A stretch of 36,112 nt of DNA. Source: Maribacter sp. GTDB taxonomy: Bacteria > Bacteroidota > Bacteroidia > Flavobacteriales > Flavobacteriaceae. The stretch lies in the NCBI GenBank assembly GCA_029287355.1, contig JARFRH010000061.1:1-36112 (forward strand). Reading direction: 5' to 3'. Positions 1 to 7,173 of the stretch are shown one piece after another (the first letter of the stretch is position 1; each line of letters opens with the position of its first letter). The notes beneath the pieces were generated by a model, which saw nothing but the letters and a program-made list of their open reading frames with translations, did not search any database and had not been told where the DNA came from. The translations under genes were made by a program, and so were the position numbers.

Positions 1-1051
1 GCCTTACGCCACAGAACACATGTTCTGAAAGTTGTTTCAAAATTGGTTTTTTCTGCTCGCCCATACCCATAATGCCGCTCCACCTTCTGTCAATCTCGAA
101 ATTAGTGCCAGGCAGTATAATTTCTTTGAGGGCTAATTCCAGGTGGTTCATAATTACATCGGTTTGCCCGAAAACGGTAGTTTCCTCTCCTTTGATATCT
201 AAATTTCTACCTCCCCCGAAAAGGATTCGATTATCAATGTTTCTGAAATAGTAATAACCCTCATCAAGATGAAATGTGCCTTTAATATGGAGATTAGCGA
301 TAGGTTTTGTAATCAAAACTTGTGCTCGTGCCGGCTTTATCGGCTCATCAAGAAGTTTTGATGCAAAGCCATTGGTCGCTACAAATAAGTGATTGGTCTT
401 AAATTCCGTAATATCGGTCTTTACCGTTACATTATTTCCATCATCTTCAAAATCTTTGACTTCTGTAGAATTTAAGATAATGATATCGTTTTTTTGAGCT
501 AATTTCAAAAGATTCGTCATCATTTTTCCCGTGTCGATTTGGGCCTCAAATACATGGGTAACGTATTTCTCTTGAATATTCTTAAAACCGAATGTATTTC
601 CATAGGTTCTAAAAGGGCTTTCCCCAAAAACAGGACCTAAGAGTTCATTTACCTCAGCAAGCTTATCCAAACAATGCTCATATAGTAGATTATCCTTCTT
701 CAAAAACAATTCATGGCCGCCGTTTTGTTGAAAGCCGATATTGGGGTCTCCGAGGTTTTTTCGGAGTAATGCAATGCCTTCAAAACGTTTTTTAACCAAT
801 AGCACGGTTTCGTTCTCAGTATGGTGCTTTAAATCGGAGAGGACCTCTGAAATACTTCCGAAACAGGCAAAGCCGGCATTCTTTGTACTTGCTCCTTGAG
901 GCAATACTCCTTTTTCTAAAACCAATATTTTGGCCTTGGGGTAGTTTCTACGCAAGGTTAATGCACAATTCAGACCAACAATTCCGCTGCCCACTATGGT
1001 ATAATCAACATTTGTAAACCACGATTTATACTCCCAATAACTTAGATTCAT
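1..1051 (-). CDS. FAD-dependent oxidoreductase (DAO family), C-terminus cut by window edge
   Basis: The frame is open from an ATG at 1051 to the left edge (350 codons) with no stop, so the C-terminus is missing. Residues 18-26 read TIVGSGIVG, the Rossmann GxGxxG loop that binds the FAD ADP moiety. It is followed by a second strand ending in an acidic residue (LVLEKG), and AGFACFGS resembles the flavin-contacting segment of the D-amino-acid oxidase/glycine oxidase (DAO) superfamily. Later segments such as YYYFRNIDNRILFGGGR and the final CGVR fit the C-terminal part of that fold. No signal peptide is visible, so it is probably cytoplasmic. Family members oxidise amines or amino acids; the substrate cannot be read here. 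It is separated from accC by a terminator, so it is its own transcription unit. The DAO call is firm, the specific function unknown. Confidence 0.85.
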   Translation of the reverse strand, partial: MNLSYWEYKSWFTNVDYTIVGSGIVGLNCALTLRRNYPKAKILVLEKGVLPQGASTKNAGFACFGSISEVLSDLKHHTENETVLLVKKRFEGIALLRKNLGDPNIGFQQNGGHELFLKKDNLLYEHCLDKLAEVNELLGPVFGESPFRTYGNTFGFKNIQEKYVTHVFEAQIDTGKMMTNLLKLAQKNDIIILNSTEVKDFEDDGNNVTVKTDITEFKTNHLFVATNGFASKLLDEPIKPARAQVLITKPIANLHIKGTFHLDEGYYYFRNIDNRILFGGGRNLDIKGEETTVFGQTDVIMNHLELALKEIILPGTNFEIDRRWSGIMGMGEQKKPILKQLSEHVFCGVR

Positions 1052-1256
1052 AGCACTAAAATACAAACTAATAAAAGGCTGGATATTGAATTATTGAGTT
1101 CTATTGGGTGATTTAGTGATCGAAGATGGTAAAAACCCTGAAAAGACCGGGTAGTCGGTTTTAGTGCCGTTCATCGATCAATTGATTAAACCGTATTATG
1201 GATATAAATATGTATTTCATCGATTAACCACACAAAACATGGTATTCGCATCAATC

Positions 1257-1288
1257 AAAAACAAATAACCGACCAAATGGTCGGTTAT
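1257..1288 (-). terminator. Rho-independent terminator after accC
   Basis: Positions 1265-1275 and 1278-1288 are perfect 11-base inverted arms (ATAACCGACCA / TGGTCGGTTAT). Read on the minus strand the stem is followed by TTTGTTTTTG, a U-rich tail. It lies 45 bases past the accC stop and fits the end of the fatty-acid operon. The central bases must stay unpaired to form the loop. Confidence 0.8.
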
Positions 1289-1332
1289 CACATCAATTAA
1301 TACTCTGTTTTTTAAAGAAATTTTGGTTGCAT

Positions 1333-2682
1333 CTACTCCGATTCTGGTTTCATTTCGAAGTCTTCCATGAACTTCGTGGTATAATTTCCAGCGAGGTAAT
1401 CCGGGTGATCCATTAATTGCCTATGAAAAGGTATTGTCGTCTTTATTCCTTCAATGACAAATTCGTCTAGTGCACGTTTCATTTTATTGATCGCCTCTTC
1501 TCTAGTCTGTGCTGTAGTGATCAGTTTAGCAATCATAGAATCATAATGCGGCGGAATGCTATACCCGCTATACACATGTGTATCCATTCGAACACCATGT
1601 CCTCCTGGTGTATGCAAAGTAGTAATTCTGCCGGGGGAAGGTCTAAAGTTGTTATAAGGGTCCTCCGCATTGATCCTACATTCAATTGAATGTAGTTTCG
1701 GCAAGTAATTTTTGCCAGAAATTGGAACGCCTCCTGCCACTAAAATTTGTTCGCGAATCAAATCGTAATCCACTACTTGTTCTGTAATGGGGTGTTCTAC
1801 CTGAATACGCGTATTCATTTCCATAAAAAAGAAGTTCCTGTGCTTATCAACCAAGAATTCCACAGTACCCGCACCTTCATACTTGATGTACTCTGCTGCC
1901 TTAATTGCAGCCTCTCCCATCGCCTCTCTTAATTTATCGGTCATAAACGGAGAAGGTGTTTCTTCCGTCAACTTCTGATGTCTACGCTGTATAGAGCAAT
2001 CCCTTTCCGAAAGGTGACATGCCTTACCGTATTGGTCCCCTACAATCTGTATCTCTATATGGCGAGGTTCTTCGATGAGTTTTTCCATGTACATTCCACC
2101 ATTACCAAATGCGGCTGTAGCCTCCTGAACTGCGCTATCGTAAAGATCTTCCATTTTGTCCTCTGACCAAACGGCCCGCATTCCCTTACCACCGCCACCT
2201 GCAGTCGCCTTGATCATCACGGGGTAGCCCATTTTTTTAGCTATCTTTTTAGCTTCGGCAACGTTCTTCAAAATCCCGGGAGACCCGGGCACGCATGGCA
2301 CACCTGCCTCTTTCATAGTTGCCTTTGCCGTGGCTTTATCGCCCATTTTATCAATGTGCTCTCCTGAAGCTCCAATAAATTTAATTTGATGTTCCGAACA
2401 GATTTTGGAAAACTTCGAGTTTTCAGACAAAAATCCGTATCCAGGATGTATCGCATCAGCATTAGTGATCTCAGCTGCTGCGATAATATTTGGGATTTTA
2501 AGGTAAGATTCACTGCTTGGAGCCGGTCCAATACATACCGCCTCATCAGCAAATCGCACATGAAGGCTTTCCTCATCCGCCTTGGAATAAACCGCAACAG
2601 TCTTAATTCCCATCTCTTTACAGGTTCTTATGACCCGTAATGCGATTTCTCCCCTATTTGCAATCAATATTTTTTTGAACAT
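1333..2682 (-). CDS. accC: Acetyl-CoA carboxylase, biotin carboxylase subunit
   Basis: AccC carboxylates the biotin on AccB using ATP and bicarbonate, the first half-reaction of acetyl-CoA carboxylase in fatty acid synthesis. From the chosen start the protein is 449 residues, the same length as typical AccC, and begins [19 protein letters not shown] like the family; an in-frame ATG at 2700 would add only six unsupported residues. The ATP-grasp glycine-rich loop AGGGGKGM is at 161-168, the conserved [11 protein letters not shown] is near 227-237, and the catalytic [11 protein letters not shown] is near 288-298. It lies 81 bases downstream of accB on the same strand, as in many Bacteroidota. 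The carboxyltransferase subunits are not in this window. Confidence 0.97.
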   Translation of the reverse strand: MFKKILIANRGEIALRVIRTCKEMGIKTVAVYSKADEESLHVRFADEAVCIGPAPSSESYLKIPNIIAAAEITNADAIHPGYGFLSENSKFSKICSEHQIKFIGASGEHIDKMGDKATAKATMKEAGVPCVPGSPGILKNVAEAKKIAKKMGYPVMIKATAGGGGKGMRAVWSEDKMEDLYDSAVQEATAAFGNGGMYMEKLIEEPRHIEIQIVGDQYGKACHLSERDCSIQRRHQKLTEETPSPFMTDKLREAMGEAAIKAAEYIKYEGAGTVEFLVDKHRNFFFMEMNTRIQVEHPITEQVVDYDLIREQILVAGGVPISGKNYLPKLHSIECRINAEDPYNNFRPSPGRITTLHTPGGHGVRMDTHVYSGYSIPPHYDSMIAKLITTAQTREEAINKMKRALDEFVIEGIKTTIPFHRQLMDHPDYLAGNYTTKFMEDFEMKPESE

Positions 2683-2711
2683 AATGGTACCAAATTTCAA
2701 ATTTCAAGCAC

Positions 2712-2740
2712 CAAATTCCAAATGTCATCATTGGAATTTG
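2712..2740. repeat. Inverted repeat between accB and accC
   Basis: Ten-base perfect arms at 2712-2721 (CAAATTCCAA) and 2731-2740 (TTGGAATTTG) flank a 9-base loop in the 81-base gap between accB and accC. On the operon strand no U-run follows, so it does not look like a terminator. The neighbouring bases repeat AAATTTC-like words. It could be an mRNA stability or processing hairpin, or a chance AT-rich palindrome. Confidence 0.45.
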
Positions 2741-2763
2741 TTTTATGGAATATGGGTTTTAAC

Positions 2764-3279
2764 TTATGATGGGTCTACAAGAAATAAGGGTTGGTCAAAC
2801 TCAACTGGCGATGAATCATCGACCAATACCTTCACTATTTTACCGGAAACTTCTGATTCAATATCGTTAAATAACTTCATTGCCTCAATCACACAAAGCA
2901 CATCCCCTTTTGCTATTTCAGTACCTATTTCAACAAAAGAAGGCTTGTCTGGACCAGGTTTTCTATAAAAGGTGCCAATAATCGGAGACTTGATAGTGAT
3001 GTATTTAGACTCCTCATCCTCAGCCTTTTCAGCAGTTGTCTGGGCAGCTGCAACTACTGGTACCTCGGCTTGAACCTGTTGTGCCGGTGCCATTTGCGCC
3101 TGCCCTAGGGGTATTTGTTGTATAAACCCAGGTTCACTACCGGAAGAGTGTGTACCTGTTCGAATGGTAATCTTAAGGTCTTCCATTTCAAGCTTCACCT
3201 CACTGGCGCCCGACTTAGCCACAAATTTGATGAGGCTTTGAATTTCTTTAATATCCATAGCTGTTATTTTTTTACTCAT
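2764..3279 (-). CDS. accB: Acetyl-CoA carboxylase biotin carboxyl carrier protein
   Basis: AccB carries the biotin that shuttles carboxylate between AccC and the carboxyltransferase. The N-terminal region KEIQSLIKFVAKSGASEVKL is typical of AccB. An Ala/Pro/Gln-rich linker follows (about 60-90), then a C-terminal biotinyl domain. The biotinylation motif EAMKLFNDIE places the modified lysine at residue 135, with the expected flanking ITIKSPIIGTFYRKPGP. The start at 3279 leaves only four bases after the fabH stop, implying translational coupling. A second in-frame Met (MDIKEIQ, at 3258) is an equally plausible start and is close to where many relatives begin. Length 171 (or 164) residues is normal. 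Confidence 0.96.
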   Translation of the reverse strand: MSKKITAMDIKEIQSLIKFVAKSGASEVKLEMEDLKITIRTGTHSSGSEPGFIQQIPLGQAQMAPAQQVQAEVPVVAAAQTTAEKAEDEESKYITIKSPIIGTFYRKPGPDKPSFVEIGTEIAKGDVLCVIEAMKLFNDIESEVSGKIVKVLVDDSSPVEFDQPLFLVDPS

Positions 3280-3283
3280 TTAG

Positions 3284-4279
3284 TTAGTTATATGCCCATT
3301 TCAAATAAATCGACCCCCAAGTAAATCCGCCTCCGAAAGCGGCAAACACAAGATTGTCACCTTTTTTCAATTTGTCTTCGAAATCATACAAAAGTAAAGG
3401 TAAGGTTGCCGATGTAGTATTGCCATACCTCTCGATATTCATTAGAACTTTTGAAGCTTCAAGGCCCATGCGTTTAGCTGTTGCGTCTATTATTCTCTTA
3501 TTCGCCTGATGGGGTACAAGCCAAGCAACGTCAGTATTTTTCAAATTATTTCGAACCATTATTTTTTCAGCCACATCGGCCATATTCGATACTGCGAATT
3601 TAAAAACGGACTTGCCATCCTGAAAAATATAGTGCTGATTCGCATCTATCGTCTCATGAGAAGCAGGTAATAAAGACCCCCCGGCTTCCATGCCTAAGAA
3701 CTTTCTACCTGAGCCATCTGCCCTCAAGTATTCATCTTGAAGCCCTAGGCCTTCTCTATTTGGCTCGAACAGTACGGCTCCGGCTCCATCACCAAAAATG
3801 ATACAAGTGGTTCTGTCTTCATAATTTATTATGGAAGACATTTTATCCGCCCCGATTAGCAATACCTTTTTATAGCGGCCAGATTCAATATAGCTTGATG
3901 CGGTCGACATTCCGAATAGAAAACTCGAACAAGCTGCTAATAGATCATAGGCAAAAGCATTCGTTGCTCCTATTTCAGAGGCTACAAAAGCAGCCGTTGA
4001 GGCTACCATGCTATCGGGTGTGGCGGTAGCAACCATAATCAAGTCTATCTCATTAGCTTCAATACCCCTTTTCTTAAGCAAATCATTTGCAGCTTTGATA
4101 GCCAAAAAAGAAGACCCTTCACCTTCTTCTTTTTTTAGAATCCTTCTTTCCTTGATACCTGTACGGGTGGTAATCCATTCATCATTGGTATCGACCAATT
4201 CTTCCAACATTTGGTTGGTCATTACAAATTGGGGCACATAGCCCCCCACAGCCGTAATAGCTGCTCTTAGTTTGCTCAT
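3284..4279 (-). CDS. fabH: Beta-ketoacyl-ACP synthase III
   Basis: FabH condenses acetyl-CoA with malonyl-ACP to start fatty acid elongation. The 331-residue protein has the complete Cys-His-Asn catalytic set: Cys117 in LLAACSSF, His257 in VPHQANKRI and Asn287 in YGNTTSA. The glycine-rich GGGFTWGS near the C-terminus is also typical. Its neighbours rpmF upstream and accB/accC downstream match the conserved fatty-acid/ribosomal-protein cluster found in many bacteria. A hairpin terminator separates it from rpmF, so it may have its own promoter in the 232-base gap. Confidence 0.96.
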   Translation of the reverse strand: MSKLRAAITAVGGYVPQFVMTNQMLEELVDTNDEWITTRTGIKERRILKKEEGEGSSFLAIKAANDLLKKRGIEANEIDLIMVATATPDSMVASTAAFVASEIGATNAFAYDLLAACSSFLFGMSTASSYIESGRYKKVLLIGADKMSSIINYEDRTTCIIFGDGAGAVLFEPNREGLGLQDEYLRADGSGRKFLGMEAGGSLLPASHETIDANQHYIFQDGKSVFKFAVSNMADVAEKIMVRNNLKNTDVAWLVPHQANKRIIDATAKRMGLEASKVLMNIERYGNTTSATLPLLLYDFEDKLKKGDNLVFAAFGGGFTWGSIYLKWAYN

Positions 4280-4360
4280 ACTAAAGTTGATATTACCAAA
4301 AAACCATTAAAAATGGATCAAAAACGTCGAAAAATACAGATTTTATATGACTTTTAGCCT

Positions 4361-4390
4361 GAAAGTTATAGTTTTTAGAAAATTATGGAA
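4361..4390 (-). promoter_or_regulatory. Possible weak promoter for fabH-accBC
   Basis: On the minus strand TAACTTTC (4368-4361) matches the Bacteroidota -7 consensus TAnnTTTG at all but the last fixed base. A TTC lies 19 bases upstream (4390-4388) in place of the -33 TTG. It sits about 80 bases before fabH and after the rpmF terminator, where a promoter is needed. The match is imperfect in both boxes. Confidence 0.3.
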
Positions 4391-4455
4391 AATTCAGTAC
4401 TTTAAGAAAAGTATGGACAATATAGCTTCTTGGCTGACTTGATATGTTCTAAATA

Positions 4456-4488
4456 CTAAAAACCTCCCACTACTAAAAGTGAGAGGTT
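4456..4488 (-). terminator. Terminator between rpmF and fabH
   Basis: Arms at 4461-4471 and 4478-4488 pair over 11 bases with a single U-G wobble in the minus-strand RNA around a 6-base loop. They are followed on the minus strand by TTTTTAG. It lies 23 bases after the rpmF stop. In the plus direction the tail is a shorter T-run, so it is best read as ending or attenuating yceD-rpmF transcription before fabH. Confidence 0.7.
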
Positions 4489-4511
4489 TTGTATCTATTT
4501 GATTTGCAGTA

Positions 4512-4709
4512 TTATGCTTCCGCTTCCTCAGTTTTGTCAATCAATACTTGCCCTTTATAATATAGTTTTCCTTCGTGCCAATGTGCTCTATGGAACAAAT
4601 GCATTTCACCAGTTGCAGAATCGGTTGCCAAGGTGGGAGCCACTGCTTTATAGTGTGTTCTTCTCTTATCTCTTCTTGTTTTGGAAATTTTCCTTTTAGG
4701 ATGTGCCAT
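4512..4709 (-). CDS. rpmF: 50S ribosomal protein L32
   Basis: L32 is a small protein of the large ribosomal subunit. The 65-residue sequence opens [20 protein letters not shown], the basic N-terminus typical of L32, and continues with [11 protein letters not shown] and YYKGQVLI. It contains no cysteine, so it is the zinc-independent form. It starts eight bases after the DUF177 stop, the common yceD-rpmF pairing, and ends in an acidic EEAEA tail. Confidence 0.96.
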   Translation of the reverse strand: MAHPKRKISKTRRDKRRTHYKAVAPTLATDSATGEMHLFHRAHWHEGKLYYKGQVLIDKTEEAEA

Positions 4710-4717
4710 TTTACAAC

Positions 4718-5248
4718 TTATTTATCCGTTATTATATCTTTCAAAGCATCCCATCTGGGATCCGTATTATCTTTATTTTCCTTTTTATCTTTTGGTTGTA
4801 GCTCTTCAAGCTTCGTCAACGCTTCTGATTTAAGAGTTCCGTCCAATACTCCAGGGTGGACCCTCCTCTGAGGAACCGCCAATACTAACATCTCGTAAAT
4901 GTACTGTGCGATATCAACCTGATGTTCTCCATGGGGAATAGTCAATATCTCATCATCCTCATCATTGTATTCGTCACCAAATTTAACTACCAGTTCCAAA
5001 TTTGAGGAAATCGGTTGTTCATAAGGTTCGCCGCTGCTGTCACAATCAACATTTACCATGCCCTCTGCAACAAGCTCCAGCTCCAACATCATACTAAATT
5101 TGGTCATTAAAACCCTTAACCCGATGTTAGCCGAATTAAATTCAGTGTATTCAAAAGATTCAAAGAACTCATTTTCTATAACGTAATCAAACTCGTGTTT
5201 TCCCTGCTTCAATCCAGAGAAAGGAATAGTGAACTCCCTTTTTTTCAT
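4718..5248 (-). CDS. YceD family (DUF177) protein
   Basis: DUF177/YceD proteins are encoded next to rpmF in most bacteria and are linked to 23S rRNA accumulation. This 176-residue protein has an N-terminal sheet-rich half, an acidic loop near 93-104 ([11 protein letters not shown]) and the conserved C-terminal pattern QRRVHPG ... [10 protein letters not shown]. The usual paired-cysteine CxxC element is reduced to a single Cys in [14 protein letters not shown], as happens in some lineages, so metal binding there is doubtful. A well-formed promoter lies about 65 bases upstream, and rpmF follows after eight bases. Confidence 0.9.
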   Translation of the reverse strand: MKKREFTIPFSGLKQGKHEFDYVIENEFFESFEYTEFNSANIGLRVLMTKFSMMLELELVAEGMVNVDCDSSGEPYEQPISSNLELVVKFGDEYNDEDDEILTIPHGEHQVDIAQYIYEMLVLAVPQRRVHPGVLDGTLKSEALTKLEELQPKDKKENKDNTDPRWDALKDIITDK

Positions 5249-5312
5249 CGCAACACACTAATTTTATCCGTTAGCCATCAACAACTATAACATGATGTCG
5301 ACTAGGCGGGTG

Positions 5313-5342
5313 CAAAGATACTATTATTTTAATACTGTACAA
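5313..5342 (-). promoter_or_regulatory. Housekeeping promoter of yceD-rpmF
   Basis: On the minus strand a -33 TTG (5342-5340) is followed by exactly 19 bases and the -7 box TATCTTTG (5320-5313), a full match to the Bacteroidota RpoD consensus TTG-N19-TAnnTTTG. Transcription would start near 5307, giving a leader of about 60 bases before yceD. Inverted arms 5320-5328 and 5341-5349 (ACTATTATT / AATAATAGT) overlap the promoter. Confidence 0.8.
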
Positions 5343-5406
5343 TAATAGTCCAACGAAATAAAATGCTTTGTTTAGCCTTGCAAATGAAGAATGAAATTAC
5401 GGTCAT

Positions 5407-6453
5407 TTATCTTCTAACCCGCTGTTTCTGCAATACATTATCAGTGAGTTCACTAAATTCTGTGCGATTCTTGAAAATGCTGAGTGCGGTGAATACCGCT
5501 TCCTTAAAAGAACTATGATCTGCCTTACCTTTTCCGGCTATTTCATATGCAGTACCATGATCTGGTGAAGTGCGTATTTTGTTTAACCCTGCTGTATAAT
5601 TTACTCCTTTGCCAAATGAAAGTGTTTTAAAGGGAATAAGACCTTGGTCATGATAGGCCGCCAATATAGCGTCAAAATTCTTATAGCCATCAGTGCCGAA
5701 AAAACTATCGGCCGAATATGGACCATATACCAAATGCCCAGCATCGGACATTTCTTTGATGACCGGCTTTAGAATAGCTTCATCTTCCTGGCCTATGGTG
5801 CCATTATCACCACTATGGGGGTTGATTCCCAACAATGCCACTTTTGGTCGACGCACGCCGAAATCCATTTGAAGCGATTTTTCAATGGTCCGGACCTTTG
5901 TTCGAATCAAAATGGGATTAATGGCAGCCGGGGCGTCCTTGACAGCTACATGATCAGTCAATAAGCCTATTTTTAAATCATCCGTGACCATGAACATCAA
6001 GCTTTCCCCTTCCAGTTCTTGTGCAAGAAAATCAGTATGTCCTGGAAAATCGAAATCTTCCGATTGTATGTTATTCTTATTTATGGGCGCGGTTACAAGT
6101 ACATCGATCTCTCCATTTTTTAGTGCCTCGGTTGCTGCTCTTAAAGATTTTATAGCAAATTCACCAGCTTCCTTAGTGGCCTCGCCATATTGAAGATTCG
6201 GGATTTCTTTCCAGACATTGACCACATTGATTTTTCCCTTAAGTGCTTCAGAAGCACTTTGAATGCCATGGTAATTGATTTCAATGTTCAACGCCGATTT
6301 TTGAGCGGATATTGTCTTATTGGAGGCAAAAAAAATAGGAGTACAGAAGTCGAGCATTCGTGAATCTTCGAAGGTCTTCAAGGCCACTTCGCAACCGATT
6401 CCGTTTAAATCCCCGATGGAAATACCCAGCTTTATTTTTCCGTTTTCGTCCAT
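5407..6453 (-). CDS. pdxA: 4-hydroxythreonine-4-phosphate dehydrogenase
   Basis: PdxA oxidises 4-phosphohydroxy-L-threonine using NAD(P), in the DXP-dependent pathway to pyridoxal phosphate. From the chosen start (MDENGKIKLGISIGDLNGIG) it is 348 residues, normal for the Bacteroidota type. Metal ligands are His168 (LLTDHVA), His213 (NPHSGDNG) and His268 (AAYHDQG); the substrate-site GHTD is at 138-141. An in-frame ATG at 6483 would add ten residues lacking family support, and a -7 box at 6495-6488 would put the transcript start almost on it, so 6453 is preferred. It is divergent from ribE. The 158-base gap to yceD contains a promoter, so co-transcription with yceD is optional. Confidence 0.95.
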   Translation of the reverse strand: MDENGKIKLGISIGDLNGIGCEVALKTFEDSRMLDFCTPIFFASNKTISAQKSALNIEINYHGIQSASEALKGKINVVNVWKEIPNLQYGEATKEAGEFAIKSLRAATEALKNGEIDVLVTAPINKNNIQSEDFDFPGHTDFLAQELEGESLMFMVTDDLKIGLLTDHVAVKDAPAAINPILIRTKVRTIEKSLQMDFGVRRPKVALLGINPHSGDNGTIGQEDEAILKPVIKEMSDAGHLVYGPYSADSFFGTDGYKNFDAILAAYHDQGLIPFKTLSFGKGVNYTAGLNKIRTSPDHGTAYEIAGKGKADHSSFKEAVFTALSIFKNRTEFSELTDNVLQKQRVRR

Positions 6454-6462
6454 GTTATTCTT

Positions 6463-6470
6463 TACCTTTG
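6463..6470 (+). promoter_or_regulatory. -7 box in front of ribE
   Basis: TACCTTTG on the plus strand matches the Bacteroidota -7 consensus TAnnTTTG and would give a leader of about 36 bases to ribE. No clear -33 TTG is present at the usual distance. Confidence 0.45.
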
Positions 6471-6487
6471 TGAAGCGATACAATTTA

Positions 6488-6495
6488 CAAAACTA
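6488..6495 (-). promoter_or_regulatory. -7 box in front of pdxA
   Basis: Minus-strand TAGTTTTG matches TAnnTTTG. Transcription would start near 6482, leaving a leader of about 30 bases to the preferred pdxA start at 6453. There is no TTG at -33. The pdxA and ribE boxes are only 17 bases apart and divergent. Confidence 0.4.
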
Positions 6496-6512
6496 GGTAA
6501 TATAAACGGAAG

Positions 6513-7100
6513 ATGTTTACGGGAATAATCGAAACTTTGGGGGAAATCACTAAACTAGAACAAGATGGAGGCAATCTTCATATCACTATTAATTCAACCA
6601 TTTCACAAGAGCTTAAAATCGACCAAAGTGTTGCGCATAATGGGGTGTGTTTAACGGTGGTATCTTTAGACGGAAATACGTACACGGTAACCGCAATAGA
6701 AGAAACACTACAAAAAACGAGTCTGGGAAGTCTTACCGTTGGCAATAAGTTAAACTTGGAACGTGCCATGATTTTGGGAAGTCGTCTCGATGGCCATCTC
6801 GTTCAAGGCCATGTCGACCAGACTGGCGTTTGCACTTCTATAGAAGAAAAAAACGGCAGTTGGTTTTTTTCTTTTGAATATGAGGCGACAACAAATAATC
6901 CTACCATCGAAAAAGGTTCGATTACCATTGATGGTACAAGCTTAACAGTGGTTGATTCCGGGAAAAACACATTTAGCGTTGCCATTATACCCTATACCTA
7001 TGAGCATACGCGATTCAATACTTATAAGGTGGGCACCGTTGTCAATTTGGAATTTGATGTTATTGGTAAATATGTGGCGAAGTTGATGTCGGTTTCATGA
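6513..7100 (+). CDS. ribE: Riboflavin synthase, alpha subunit
   Basis: This enzyme dismutates two 6,7-dimethyl-8-ribityllumazine molecules to riboflavin. The 195-residue protein starts with the signature MFTGIIE and consists of two lumazine-binding repeats, each with the characteristic loop: NGVCLTVV near 47-54 and DGTSLTVV near 143-150. GHLVQGHVD near 94-102 is also typical. It is alone on the plus strand between pdxA and the TonB receptor, so it is probably monocistronic. The short leader leaves no room for an FMN riboswitch. Confidence 0.96.
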   Translation: MFTGIIETLGEITKLEQDGGNLHITINSTISQELKIDQSVAHNGVCLTVVSLDGNTYTVTAIEETLQKTSLGSLTVGNKLNLERAMILGSRLDGHLVQGHVDQTGVCTSIEEKNGSWFFSFEYEATTNNPTIEKGSITIDGTSLTVVDSGKNTFSVAIIPYTYEHTRFNTYKVGTVVNLEFDVIGKYVAKLMSVS

Positions 7101-7173
7101 TCGCTTTCAAAAGTACGGATGTTAATCGTTTGCCAAAAAGAAAGCAAAGACCGATTCTTTCCCCACAAGTATT

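Noticed and set aside
2683-2700. Upstream ATG for accC at 2700
   Set aside because: The extra six residues are not supported; the family begins at the [12 protein letters not shown] motif.
6454-6512. FMN riboswitch before ribE
   Set aside because: Only 59 bases separate ribE from pdxA, far too short for the conserved RFN element.
7115-7165. Imperfect hairpin between ribE and the TonB receptor gene
   Set aside because: The stem needs a three-base bulge and no U-run follows on either strand.
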